Origin: Saprospiraceae bacterium
GTDB lineage: Bacteria > Bacteroidota > Bacteroidia > Chitinophagales > Saprospiraceae
Assembly: GCA_027488855.1 (NCBI GenBank)
Contig: JAIYAV010000095.1
Location: 1 to 64,000 of the forward strand
Length of the DNA: 64,000 nucleotides
Direction: 5' to 3'
Part shown: in pieces, positions 44,801-52,894 of the stretch
Layout: every line of letters starts with the position of its first letter
How positions within the stretch are numbered: the first letter of the stretch is position 1
Made by a program: the position numbers and the translations under genes
The notes under the pieces: generated by a model
What the model was told of the DNA's origin: nothing
The model's database searches: none
The model's input: only the letters and a program-made list of their open reading frames with translations

Positions 44801-47800
44801 AGGTTGATTTCCTCCGCATCTTGCAAGCCGTTGTTGTTGCGGTCTTCCCACACGAGGTTGCCCAGTCGGAAGATTGGCAGGAAGTAATCTTCTACTTCAC
44901 CGTCGGCAGCTGAGCCATTGGGCTTAGGTGCAGCGTTGAATGGTACATCCGTGGTGAATCGGAAGCGGAAATAAACTTTGCCGCCCGCAAAAGTAGCATT
45001 GGCCGGTACGTCGAAATTGACGACTTGACCGATTACTGTAGTTGTAGGGGCAACTTTTACACTGTCAACATATTCCAGAATGCCGTCGCTATTCCAGTCT
45101 GCCCAAATGTGTAGATGAGCTGTATCAAGGGTATTGTTGGTTCCGCTGAAAGACAATTGAGCAGTACTTCCAGGTACCAATGGCCCCAGGAAGATGATGC
45201 CGTCTTCGTCATCTGGAATTTGGTTGTTGTCATCACCAGTAGCGCGTTCGGTGGGTTGTCCGTCAGCCTCAGTGTCGATCACTTTACCAATGAATACGAG
45301 TGGAGTCACTGGAACCCCATGACGAGGACCATTGTATACCCGGCGGGTTTGGTAATCGTTGTTGCCAGTGCCAGCAGTAGCATCAGGTAAGTCGCCGTAT
45401 TCTGCACCGCGCAATTCAACCATGAAGTCTTCCACTTCACCATCGGGTGCCTGACCGTAAGCGTTCAGGATGTTCCCGGAAGTAATACGGATACGGACGC
45501 CAATGGAATCAGAAGTAGCAATATTAGGAATGCGAATACCCAGGTTGATGTTCCCCGTAAAGTTGGCGGATACAGGGCGCTGATAAGTCTCTGTAACCCC
45601 ATTGAATTGACCGTCGCCATTCCAGTCAATAAAGGCCCAGAGAGTGGCCGTTTTACCCGTATAATTGTTGGTAACAGGTATACGGAACACAGTACTATCC
45701 GTAGCAATGAGCGGATAAGGCAGTAAGGTAACTGGATTCAAGAAGTTGTTGGGACTCAAATCCTCGTCATCAAACGTATTGGTATCATCACCCGTAGCAG
45801 GCTGGTTAGGCTGGCCTTCCAATTCAGGATCGGGAGGCGTTGCACCGATGTACAGTGCATGTAATGTATCCAGCACAGGGGTGGTGACGATAATAGGCAC
45901 GATTTTGTGGCTTGGGCCAGGCTGGCCACCTTGCTTGTCAGTAATGTAGCGTGGCTCGGCCAAATCACCCCAGTCGTAACCTACAATGGTTACATAGGTA
46001 TCTTCTACTTCACCGAGGATGTCGGTAGTAACCCCTTGAACAGGGCCAGTAGATAGCTGCACAGCTACACTTTCATTACTCAAACGGAAACGGGTAGCAA
46101 CCCGCTCAGGTAGCGGATTCGGTAAAACGGGAACGTTGAAGATCACGTTATAATAACCACTTCCCCCAGCTGGAATGGTAATTGGGCCAGATTTTTGATT
46201 GGGCGAAGCGTCCTCAAAAGAACCATCATCATTCCAATCTGCAAAACCCATCAGGTAAGCATTGGCCGTCGTATTGTTGGTAACAAATACTTTAAATACT
46301 GCTGGTTTTCCACGAATGATCGAGTCAGGTTGAGTGACACCATCTTCGTCGTCGATGCCATTGATGTCATCACCGAAAGCATTCGCTTGGGGTTGCCCAT
46401 CTGCTTCGGCATCAATCGTATTGCCGATTTTTAACCTGTTGTCAATGCGGTGGCGTGGACCACGTGAGCCATTGATGTTGTATATCGTTTCGTAGTTGCC
46501 TGTTCCTGTACCAGCCGCAACGTCTGGGAGGTCACCATAATCGAAACCAGCTACACCTTGCAACATATAATCTTCAACTTCACCGTCAGGTGCTGGGCCA
46601 TAAGCATCGAATACTGCGCCAGAGGTCATACGTACGCGCACGCCGATGTTGCCAGTAGCGAAGATTGGAATAGCCAAATTGAAAACGACAGTATGCGTAC
46701 CGGAGTCAACGGTAGTAGAGTAACGCTCGGTTGAATTTTCAAAAACACCATTGTTGTTCCAGTCTACAAAAACGATCACATTAGCAACGGTATCGAGGTT
46801 GTTGGTTACTGGGAAGGTCATGGTGATGCTGTTGCCCGCAATCAGAGAGTCGGCAGTAGCAGCATTGGTAAACCAACCACGGTTGATGTTTTCATCATTG
46901 ATGTTGTTGTTATCGTCACCTTCTGCCAATACGGATGGGAATGCATCACCTTCTGCATCAGGAGGAGTAGTGCCAATGAACATGGCTGGTTGAATATTGG
47001 TAACCGTTGGGCGTGGATCAATGTCCAATGAATCCATACCGTGGCTAGGGCCTACTAAACCGCCTGCTAAATCAGTGGCAAACTTAGGCTCTGGCAAGTC
47101 GCCAAAGTCACGCATGGTATAAGTGATACAAAGCGTGTGCTCAGCGGAAGGAGCAAATACAATCCCGTGGAACTGGTAAACTGGCAGATCAAAATCAGTA
47201 CCCGAAAGTCTCAAGCCCAAGCGCAAAACGCCATCCTGAGCCAAACGGGTTTGTGCATCAGCCACCCCTTGAGCACCAAGGTTGGTATATTGTCCGGTAG
47301 CGTCTGCTCCAATGGTAAAGTCATTGTATTTGGCTCCGCCCAAATCATCAAAAATATTGGGATCAAACCCAATGAAATTGCCATAATATTTTGGAGCAAC
47401 ATCGGTAATGTCGAACTGGATGTCACCAGTAGCACTCAGGCTACCATGTACAACATCCACATCACAAACCGCCTGGAAACCACCAGTCAAGGATTTGGGA
47501 CGGTATTCGATCTTTTCAATGGTAGCATTTTTGGGCACATAGCTGGAAATGTCAAATTGAACATAACCCCGCATTTCAACCCTTTCGTTGTTGAAAGGAT
47601 CTGTTTTGGTTTGGCGGATGCGGCCTACAGCAATTGAGCCCACTGATTCGTCAACGAGGTTATCACTCGCGCATACATCCTCATAAGCCTGTTGGAAATA
47701 ACCACCTGCTACCCCAGGAATGTCACACTTAACGGTTTTGAGTCCGATGGTAGAGGTGACGTCTGGTGGGGGTGGGCCCAACAATGGGCAAGAAAGTACC

Positions 47801-50800
47801 ACATTGGATTGGCAACCTGCCATGGAAGTAACCGAAATATTGGTATAGTTACCTACCCCCAAGGCAGGGATGGTATAACCAGTAGGTGCAGCGAGTTGGG
47901 CATACGTTAAACCAGAAACCTGAACTATAGTAACTCCATCTGGCAGTGTGTATTGAAGGAGATATGGCGCGCTACCTGGATCACTGCTCATCTTAATGGT
48001 AATCGACCCATCTGTAGAACTCGCCGTAGTGGGTTCTACTTTGGAGTGGGTGATTTGAGGGCTGAGGTTCACCGTATATGACACTGGCGTCAGCGCTGCC
48101 GAATTACACAGCGTGACCGTATTGCGCTTGCGGACATACAGGGTGCCACTTGCACTTGGGGGTGTCGCAGGTGAATAGGAGCTGGTAAGGGAAAACGCTG
48201 GATTGGCCGGAACCGTTCCCGCAGGGTCGGTGTACCACATGTACCGCTCATTGGCACCCAGCACTGAAGTGAGTGTGACCACGATATTGGCACCTTGGCA
48301 AACCTGCGGTACGGCATTCGCCGTGACTGTACTTGGCGCAGGCGGATCCAGTACCGTTATGGTTACGACGTTGGAATTGCAACTATCGACTTGCCCTGGG
48401 GCCACAATCAAGCTAGATACAGAAAGGCTGTAATTGCCTGCTGCAATCAGACTGATCAAAATTTGCCCAGTGGCGCTGGTGGTTACCGTATCGCTGGATT
48501 TAGGGATGGCCGACGCTGCGGATGGTCCCGTGAAATTCAGTTGATATTTGGTATTGGCCACCAAACCAGAAAGGGTAATCGTACCATTGCTGCCGCCACA
48601 CTGAGTGGGGTCAACCTTGGTCACCGAGGTGATATTCGGTGGTATATCCGCGACCTGCGCCTGGCTGCTGGTCAGAAAACAGGTGTTGTTCTGTACCTTG
48701 ACCTGAAAGCGACACCAGGAATCAGCAGGGGTGACCGGATTGACCGAAAAAGTATTGGTGTTACCCAAATTGTCTGTTAAAGTGAACGTATTGGTACCTA
48801 CTCCACCCAGGGTGGCCAGGAATACGTCGTTATCGGTAGTGCTCACCCCATCTGGCTCTGCTACCAGAGCATTGATGACATTACTGGCCAAGCCTACCGT
48901 AATGGTGGTAAAATAATCGCCATTGGGGGTGTTTTTTACACCTAGGTTGCTTACACTAAGGCCCTTGGTGGTACCTACGTAAATAAGGTTGTTGGAAACG
49001 CCGATTGCGGTGATGCCATCATCCGCAAGTCCACTGTTAAATGCGGTGTAGGTCGTCCAGTCAATTCCACCATTGGTTGAAATGGCCAGGCCATTGTCGG
49101 TACCGGCATAAATGACTCCATCTTTGGCAAAAACGGCAGTGACATTCATACTGGGCAACAAACCAGCACCGGCACCAACGGTGACGGGGAAACTAAACCC
49201 ATCATCATAGGATATCTTTAAACCATTGGCTGTGCCGACGTAAATGGTAGATCCAGAGATGAAAATGGACGAAACCGGATCAGTAAAAATGGTGGAAAAA
49301 GCACCACCACTATTGACACTTCGCGACAAGCCGTTGGAAGTTCCTGCAAAGACAATTGCCCCACCGGGCTGTGCGGCGGAAACATTTACATTTAATACCG
49401 GAATTCCATCACCAGTATCAAAAATTGTGCCTGGGTTTGCACTAAACGTACCGCCATTGTCAGAGGAAAGATAGATACCCTGACTGGTCGAAGCATATAC
49501 CCTGGGCCCTTCGACATACACGTGCTTGACCAAAAGGGTGCCCAGTTCAGTCTCCGTAAAAGTCACCCCGCCATCGCGAGAAATCGAGATGCCATTTCCG
49601 GTTCCGACGTATACATTATTGCCATTTTTAGCAATGCTAAAAGAAGTAGGAGTAGCTGGATTGCCTAAACCCGCAGTGATGTTTTTAAATGGAGGCGAGC
49701 ATATCTTTTGCCAGGCATAGCTGTTCCAGCCGGAATTGGTAGATAAGTTTAACGCGCTGCCAGTACAAACGAATTGGCTGAGTGGGTCAGTAAAATTGGG
49801 ACGAATACTAGGAATGGTATAAGGCCCATATTCACAACCATCGAGTGGCCCATTGGAGGCGTGGATGCGGATTTTATACCCGGTTCCACCTACATCGTAA
49901 GGGATAACGGCCAGGATGCTGCCGCTTTTAGCCGCACTGACCAAACGGCCGATAGTAATCGTATTATTAGGTGACAAAAGGGTATTTGCTGCGAAATTAG
50001 TATTACTCAGTTGTATGGTATAAGTGTTGGGTGCATTGATGACTTCAGCATTATTGAAGATATAAGTCAGGTCAAGCAACTCCCCTTGGCAATAAATGGA
50101 GTTCGCGGGCTTCATGGTCATCAACCGGCCACTGCGTACCTCAAAATTCCCGGATTCAAGGCTGAAAACATCTGCTGGATCTGTCGACCTGATCCTCAAT
50201 TTATAGGTACCAGTACGAACATCAGGAATATTGCCATTGATGGTACCGTTACCCGTAGCGCCTACCGAAGCAAAAGTAGTCCAGGTGTTACCAGGGCTAG
50301 GGCTGATCTGCAATTGGAATTGGTTGGGTCCATTAAATGGGCAATTGACGGTATAGGGTACTGAAATCGGATCGCCCACACAGAATGGCCCCAGGGGGTT
50401 TGGATAATTGGCAGTAATCAACAGCCCAAAAGTGAGGTTGCCATTGGCGTTTGGACCGCCGTTGACAACTGCGTTTGGCGCGATTTTCAGCACCCTGATC
50501 CGGTATTGGAAACTGTAGGGCAAACCTGCCGGAACGGTGGTATTGATGGTCAGCGGCGAAATGGCGGCTTTATTCGACCCCACTTGACTCACTATCGTTC
50601 CCAGGTTGGTTGTACCGGCGCCAAAGCCACCAGAGGAGTTACTCAACTGTGCTTGATAGGTGATGTTTTGAGGGCCGGTATTGTTTCCAGCGAAGTTACC
50701 CAAGCAGGCTGCTGGTAAACAGAATGTGTCCACCGTAAACGGAATCGCAATCGCGGCACCCGGACAGTACTGGGTTGGATTGATGCTTCCAGTGGAGATG

Positions 50801-50955
50801 GTTTGAGCCTGGAGGCTGTTGAATAGGAAGCTGATCCCAAACAAAGCCAATAGCGCTTTACCAAAAAACAAAGACAGTTTGCTTGGCTTAGGTGAAAAAG
50901 CTGTAGCAAACAAATCCCTAAAAGCATTGCTGCTAAGGTGTAAGGGTTTTTTCAT
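35890..50955 (-). CDS. Giant (~5,021 aa) T9SS-sorted multidomain surface protein
   Basis: This 15-kb gene encodes a secreted giant. A long signal region (SLFFGKALLALFGISFLFNSLQAQ) is followed by Ig-like segments and a BNR/YCF48-like propeller (~420-675: repeated VYVGTxNGLxIS). After PKD/Ig-like modules come a DNRLRE-like segment (~1090-1280) and six GEVED modules (~1280-2940, each ending GEVED[YFT]). Three SdrD-type modules (GNLVWEDRNNNGLQD and two relatives) are interleaved. HYR-like modules with D..PV..C follow (~3550-4500). The end has a CNA-B-like plus dockerin part (VNNSKSISTLDMIQIRKLIL), a cohesin-like domain (~4810-4910) and a T9SS type A sorting domain (NTPNPFQDETLIGFYLP to KKMILLNR). 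I chose the ATG at 50955; one at 50991 is possible. Confidence 0.85.
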   Translation of the reverse strand: MKKPLHLSSNAFRDLFATAFSPKPSKLSLFFGKALLALFGISFLFNSLQAQTISTGSINPTQYCPGAAIAIPFTVDTFCLPAACLGNFAGNNTGPQNITYQAQLSNSSGGFGAGTTNLGTIVSQVGSNKAAISPLTINTTVPAGLPYSFQYRIRVLKIAPNAVVNGGPNANGNLTFGLLITANYPNPLGPFCVGDPISVPYTVNCPFNGPNQFQLQISPSPGNTWTTFASVGATGNGTINGNIPDVRTGTYKLRIRSTDPADVFSLESGNFEVRSGRLMTMKPANSIYCQGELLDLTYIFNNAEVINAPNTYTIQLSNTNFAANTLLSPNNTITIGRLVSAAKSGSILAVIPYDVGGTGYKIRIHASNGPLDGCEYGPYTIPSIRPNFTDPLSQFVCTGSALNLSTNSGWNSYAWQKICSPPFKNITAGLGNPATPTSFSIAKNGNNVYVGTGNGISISRDGGVTFTETELGTLLVKHVYVEGPRVYASTSQGIYLSSDNGGTFSANPGTIFDTGDGIPVLNVNVSAAQPGGAIVFAGTSNGLSRSVNSGGAFSTIFTDPVSSIFISGSTIYVGTANGLKISYDDGFSFPVTVGAGAGLLPSMNVTAVFAKDGVIYAGTDNGLAISTNGGIDWTTYTAFNSGLADDGITAIGVSNNLIYVGTTKGLSVSNLGVKNTPNGDYFTTITVGLASNVINALVAEPDGVSTTDNDVFLATLGGVGTNTFTLTDNLGNTNTFSVNPVTPADSWCRFQVKVQNNTCFLTSSQAQVADIPPNITSVTKVDPTQCGGSNGTITLSGLVANTKYQLNFTGPSAASAIPKSSDTVTTSATGQILISLIAAGNYSLSVSSLIVAPGQVDSCNSNVVTITVLDPPAPSTVTANAVPQVCQGANIVVTLTSVLGANERYMWYTDPAGTVPANPAFSLTSSYSPATPPSASGTLYVRKRNTVTLCNSAALTPVSYTVNLSPQITHSKVEPTTASSTDGSITIKMSSDPGSAPYLLQYTLPDGVTIVQVSGLTYAQLAAPTGYTIPALGVGNYTNISVTSMAGCQSNVVLSCPLLGPPPPDVTSTIGLKTVKCDIPGVAGGYFQQAYEDVCASDNLVDESVGSIAVGRIRQTKTDPFNNERVEMRGYVQFDISSYVPKNATIEKIEYRPKSLTGGFQAVCDVDVVHGSLSATGDIQFDITDVAPKYYGNFIGFDPNIFDDLGGAKYNDFTIGADATGQYTNLGAQGVADAQTRLAQDGVLRLGLRLSGTDFDLPVYQFHGIVFAPSAEHTLCITYTMRDFGDLPEPKFATDLAGGLVGPSHGMDSLDIDPRPTVTNIQPAMFIGTTPPDAEGDAFPSVLAEGDDNNNINDENINRGWFTNAATADSLIAGNSITMTFPVTNNLDTVANVIVFVDWNNNGVFENSTERYSTTVDSGTHTVVFNLAIPIFATGNIGVRVRMTSGAVFDAYGPAPDGEVEDYMLQGVAGFDYGDLPDVAAGTGTGNYETIYNINGSRGPRHRIDNRLKIGNTIDAEADGQPQANAFGDDINGIDDEDGVTQPDSIIRGKPAVFKVFVTNNTTANAYLMGFADWNDDGSFEDASPNQKSGPITIPAGGSGYYNVIFNVPVLPNPLPERVATRFRLSNESVAVQLSTGPVQGVTTDILGEVEDTYVTIVGYDWGDLAEPRYITDKQGGQPGPSHKIVPIIVTTPVLDTLHALYIGATPPDPELEGQPNQPATGDDTNTFDDEDLSPNNFLNPVTLLPYPLIATDSTVFRIPVTNNYTGKTATLWAFIDWNGDGQFNGVTETYQRPVSANFTGNINLGIRIPNIATSDSIGVRIRITSGNILNAYGQAPDGEVEDFMVELRGAEYGDLPDATAGTGNNDYQTRRVYNGPRHGVPVTPLVFIGKVIDTEADGQPTERATGDDNNQIPDDEDGIIFLGPLVPGSTAQLSFSGTNNTLDTAHLHIWADWNSDGILEYVDSVKVAPTTTVIGQVVNFDVPANATFAGGKVYFRFRFTTDVPFNAAPKPNGSAADGEVEDYFLPIFRLGNLVWEDRNNNGLQDAEEINLGIQNVRVVLRFGGVDPITGRCDSVTQNTAQNPNTPLIDGSTSRDFIQDSVLQTYTDAKGLYGFTGMIEGVYQIIAIDTFGLTPTRFDYIKNVTEEDLDSDGKPLKNPWAYLSGDRRQSKSQMFKLKIDQIGTDEEGILDQSNPQLLDPNAVDGLPDERVEQRIDFGYVGLDLGDLAESTNIPAGDPSNTNFITTENGTKPEGPKHIVTPDLRLGNCQDVEWLGQPDQDAGAEFKPGRDSLGDDPIADFSNYPNFPYDPSQGRRWPFHNAANACGDDEDGIRFVTPMIAGYEAQITVKYHAKINLDGPDAYLHAWFDWNGDGNFDDGAGKIDSNEHIIFTHLNGNPIVLEANTQAVKLEMSFLKFVGDSVRLSFKVPANVAYNNGNILSRFRISFDPRLGPNGILAPNLNFPDPQPGAGTTQVPGGIIPYGEVEDYFISLSKVGNTVFEDRDYDGYQDVLEPGIKNVPIKLQFAGLDGKLNTGDLYEYTYHDTTDANGRYYFCGLIGNVDPSGIPNPVYQIIVSDPAGMTATFNNPDLSDDSCIDDNSNGDDLLIDNRITTDTFTITNPMMLCLDENAPRNDVGGLVAGNNRPPSADALNNFPDNQYDETRDFGYTGFDYGDLPITAILPGSKYLTLRDSMNALFSGKFGPRHAIQPRLYLGKGVDGELNGKPDADAGSKAGGDDDDQGAFKKGVTVDDETGVRLLSPLLPGEYAYIKVNYTSQDTTNGGYVNKTAYLDGFMDWNGNGVMDLPAEKLEFTHQSVSTTAPFSTNLVPALGAPTRTATLPATGTNGVDSTILAFRVPTTAVFDSGTIFMRFRLGWTNYAAQFPTSFPNGLGTDNNIFHMTVSPYVKSFENNLPLGPILAPPANWTDAAGNTGRYPYPQGEVEDYAIPVGKIGNLAWFDHDVFGDQDTREDVVDSLHLVLIWGGVNGTTGAFDTVGYQTSLASLGTVTDILYNRTIAPPGVGTYAPGALVKTGISPAADSGLYSFRGLIPGVYYVLPMKYFATDSASFVNAWPKHRVVTLQDNPGVSDGQDSDGRTSGVGGTSRGPGAFVKITDGNSRQPEVCVNDRPLFAAPNPINDAREGGSGAELRANDAIENGKRDADDNANPFTPAFFPDNQWDKTVDFGWVDEPNVEASMDIVGVNFPTSQICGNFNVITHLCVKNPQEVPLDSFQMFFNLLNAYGPALYTASKPIVTIVDSAFVTNLPHQKIRKSSLVNFKSAVNAKPKDLLRVNPNYNGTTDTKLLLPTSENANFLLRGDSILCVQIEFEIDPTKNAAYPWMLSASVTARAIGFDKSNGNKRPLTDFRFFHPRFGKSIVVFDSTDEYDDPMPMAGLTYPAGGDGILFEGMVADRGLKGDYRPPFVSPNVTGRDKYLDEDDKAIMNDSCWIKTKWNSGYKEFQIALDANCEAVVNADLLVPNFIAACGFDKYPMGSYYRVIIQDKWTEETLWASVDRVPFDVKKYRDRTLIYKVRSVANHCNIIWGPITFVDKIPPVVTCPPNTSRKLNSKNQIVGTYTFVCSDVDSIYNVARSSNDSLYAYYTGKATATDACGAPRLENVKDEIQYFADCNASAAQGYLYAQIRRTFSFIDLMGNKANCSQLINIYRPVIKLPLCKIEVPNDKAKGDNLILPADLAGKKYNIAESVPYYINGAGKKVFITGKDYCGFAFNYTDEVSFATGQGLCGKKIIRTWSIFDWCYGTGTAYPNYLIQPATGNDCYAESNWNSGRYTWQQTIIVGDSERPIITALDVDKDGKVGAYTGAPQANPKTATATYDPDDVLEYSTGPMDCTGGFVFNRSSFNVIEQSDWCYEIRVVERVAILDLDERPTGVFVLKTDPGVKVTGDCTKGYTVSGVPIQGDWFVEVRVYDACYQDSLVWLPIRIVDKISPVAKCDDKLNITLDNQGNGFVAAKDLDEGSWDNCKLMWVKVRRPVSDACVATILKFPRVVDANKNGKLDPYDPSKGLLDLNKNGKADDYDYIDLNSNGTPQIEEYFTIGEYFTKNPPAAGNGSGMIMTPLMDTIPFFCCDGSALMVELWAQDKFGNRNYCWNNIQVDDKTPIQCLAPWEVSIYCNDKNLEFIDDRVKSARVFGDVIINSGAVCIQADTAYSTVKRLKCGAGTIERIWVLTKQTAKGPITTTCKQIIRVLPVREYNICFPKDVDQRDCKVPVIDTAFVKELGCDILAVNVSDKRYDASDTECYKIFRTYTVIDWCAYDDRCGDPMQQGSVYVVDRAYNEYGKKPIYVLVRDKDRNQREEFYLSLDETVDEVPTITLSDGKVLSGNDEAFVPPFCADAFRDNPYGLPVGEFYHSFMYTQIIKVYDEVKPVVTADPAKFCIREGGDCLANIKMIVTGKDNCSNEVTLETQYLMIAPFQTRNAGSMIFYATPRWSTKALAGGQFEINVSNLPQGKHDLIVVVRDECGNLSEPTRIPFTVEDCKAPAPICINGLSTELMPNGAGAGMMTVWASDFVASKIYDCNGQGTETNAAGAKLVTKYSINRVGSPVLEAQTSLPLTCADAGKNILVELHAWDNAGNHDFCVTYIEVQDNRKVCGGSGNVDLGSISGLITTDEAEPVLGVQVDLSGAATMKYNTPAVGTFTFNSLVKGSDFSVSAQLDKDHLNGVSTFDLVLIQKHILGVKPLEGAYRMIAADVNNSKSISTLDMIQIRKLILQIDTKFNNVPSWKFIDATYKFPDAQNPFTAEYPEVVNVNDLVGNVKADFIAVKMGDVNGNAATTTGLAATEIRTDRTMLLNAEEVAMKANTQYNIAIRAKDLQNIQGYQFTLNYDLNAVELEGIEYGIAKADNFGIFKDKGAITTSWNLGSTLNAAGNELLFTLKLKAKTGVKLSEVLNISSRLTPAEAYDKQNESIGVKLSFGADVTQDLAVLRQNTPNPFQDETLIGFYLPKAAKGTLTIRDTKGSLVYRLEGNYVKGENKVILKQADLRASGVLYYTLETADFTDTKKMILLNR

Positions 50956-51015
50956 GAGATAGAGATTATTATGATCAGGTCGCATAAACAATTTGATTCT
51001 TCAACCCACTGATGA

Positions 51016-52869
51016 TTAGTGGTTTGATTTTATTCTTTGGTCAATCAGTTTCCACTGTTCCTTAAATGCGGGGTCGCGTCGCATTTTTTTCAGGGTAGTA
51101 ACTGGATCATTGAACAAGGCTTGTAGTTCTGGTGCTTGTGACAAATCTGCACCTTGTTGCTTCAACTGAGCCGCTAATTTGCCATAAAAATCTTTAAAAA
51201 CACCCGCTTGAGAATCGACCAATTGATCGAATTCGGCGTTTCTTAAAGCTTCATCAGCTGTTTCACCAGGTGTGGTATAAAAAGAAGGAACAGCAGCCAA
51301 TGGGCTATCCGGGCGCAAAGAGCCTTTTCCTTCCAGATAGGCGATGATGTTGTCAATCTTCTGGGAAGCTTCTTCTACTTTGGGTGCCAGATCGTTTTTG
51401 TTCAAGCCGACGCCAATTTTTACCACATTGAGTGGTTTGTCGGTGGCGGATTCCCAAGCTACTCCAACTACATTCTGGTATTCTGCGGCACTTACTTCTG
51501 AAGGGCGCTTTGCAATACCCATCCCATCGTTGTTACCCGAAGCCAGAATATAATCACCAACCTCTACTTTTCCCATTACCCGCACGGGTACCTGACCCAT
51601 GAAGGCTACTTTTTCAAAGTTCTGTTCTTTGCCCGGTTGTGGGGCGTTGCCCAGTACAATTGGGCGACTGGAAACAACCATTACATGATCGGCATCCTGG
51701 GTATTGAGGGAAACGATACCTCCTTTTACCCCAATGATTTCACCAAATTGCAAATCGCGTGATTTGGCGTCGCGCTCCAGCCACTCGGCATAATCGCCGG
51801 CACCAGATGCGTATTCTACGCCGATTTCTTCGTGTATTTTGGTCGACCAGGTGATGGCTTCAGCCAGCAAAGCAGCCGCTTCAATCCCTACGGTGATGGC
51901 TTTCGCGGTAGTGGCAATCCCCGCAGCCAAAAAACCTGGGGATGCAAAAGAAAAAATGACCGTAACCCCGGCAGCAGTGGCAGCGGCATAAAGACCAGCT
52001 GCCATTCCAACGGTGGCGACTACGGAAGTAGCCAGAGAGGCTCCCCTAAGGGCAAAAAGAGCGACCTGCAATTGGTATTCCCAAGTAGCTTCCAATTCAG
52101 CGGTGGTTTGGCCCTGGATTTCTCCCCATTTGTCGACGTCATCGGCAAAGGTGACAAAGTTATTGTCATTGCTGCGTGATCCGTTAACCTTGATGTAGAT
52201 GCCCTGTTTGCTCCCGGTAACGAGGAGAGGGTAATTGTCCATGTTCTGATCCGATCCGGTATTGCGGCCGTAAATTTGCAATTGACCTCCACTGGTGACA
52301 ATAGCATTGGTGAGGTTATTGGTTTTGAATACCAGATTTCTGGCATCGCGGGTACCCACAAAGTGAGTGGGTGGTAACGTATTGGTATTGCCGCCCGTAT
52401 GCCAGTAGATGGACTGGTTTTTTTCCAGCGACTGGTCTTGTTCCAGCACTTGGGAAGCAGTTTCTGCATGGAACGCATAAGGTACAGCTTGCAGTTGGGT
52501 GCTGTTTTTGAGATTAAAGCGCTGGCTTCCTGTAGAGTTCATCTCCACATCCAACCAGATTTTTTTGCTTGCCCAAGGAATGGCGCTAATTTGACCGGAA
52601 CGTTCCGAACCTTCACCGACCACAAACGCAAAAACACCAAGCTCGTTGGTGGTCACCTGATGTGTTTCAGTGTAGTAGGTATCTGGATTGTCGTTTTTGT
52701 TGGTAAACGAGACTTTTATGTTGATAGGCAGATTGGCTAGAACCTGACCAGTTGCATCATAGGCTACCGCCTGGTAGTTCATCCCGCGGGTTGATCCAGA
52801 TTGGGTTTGTGCAAAGCAGGTAAAGCACCAACCCATCACTAGTAATAAAAATAAGCTCAACTTTTTCAT
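51016..52869 (-). CDS. Secreted fibre-like protein, tandem paralogue 3
   Basis: This protein of 617 aa has a signal peptide (MKKLSLFLLLVMGWCFTCFAQ) and the Bacteroidota fibre-type N-terminus: GMNYQAVAYDATGQVLANLP, then YYTETHQVTTNELGVFAF and TQLQAVPYAFHAETASQ (to ~130). A GGNTNTLPPTHFVGTRD element follows (~160). Residues ~270-343 form an Ala/Gly-rich hydrophobic stretch. Next is GAGDYAEWLERDA (~355), then FGEIIGVKGGIVSLNT and VAFMGQVPVRVMG, which recall the peptidase G2/IMC chaperone domain of tail fibres (loose resemblance only). A conserved helical tail of ~75 residues closes it. It has no T9SS domain. It is one of three tandem paralogues upstream of the giant gene (60 nt). Confidence 0.75.
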   Translation of the reverse strand: MKKLSLFLLLVMGWCFTCFAQTQSGSTRGMNYQAVAYDATGQVLANLPINIKVSFTNKNDNPDTYYTETHQVTTNELGVFAFVVGEGSERSGQISAIPWASKKIWLDVEMNSTGSQRFNLKNSTQLQAVPYAFHAETASQVLEQDQSLEKNQSIYWHTGGNTNTLPPTHFVGTRDARNLVFKTNNLTNAIVTSGGQLQIYGRNTGSDQNMDNYPLLVTGSKQGIYIKVNGSRSNDNNFVTFADDVDKWGEIQGQTTAELEATWEYQLQVALFALRGASLATSVVATVGMAAGLYAAATAAGVTVIFSFASPGFLAAGIATTAKAITVGIEAAALLAEAITWSTKIHEEIGVEYASGAGDYAEWLERDAKSRDLQFGEIIGVKGGIVSLNTQDADHVMVVSSRPIVLGNAPQPGKEQNFEKVAFMGQVPVRVMGKVEVGDYILASGNNDGMGIAKRPSEVSAAEYQNVVGVAWESATDKPLNVVKIGVGLNKNDLAPKVEEASQKIDNIIAYLEGKGSLRPDSPLAAVPSFYTTPGETADEALRNAEFDQLVDSQAGVFKDFYGKLAAQLKQQGADLSQAPELQALFNDPVTTLKKMRRDPAFKEQWKLIDQRIKSNH

Positions 52870-52894
52870 GCCAATTTATTTATCGCCCCTTACG

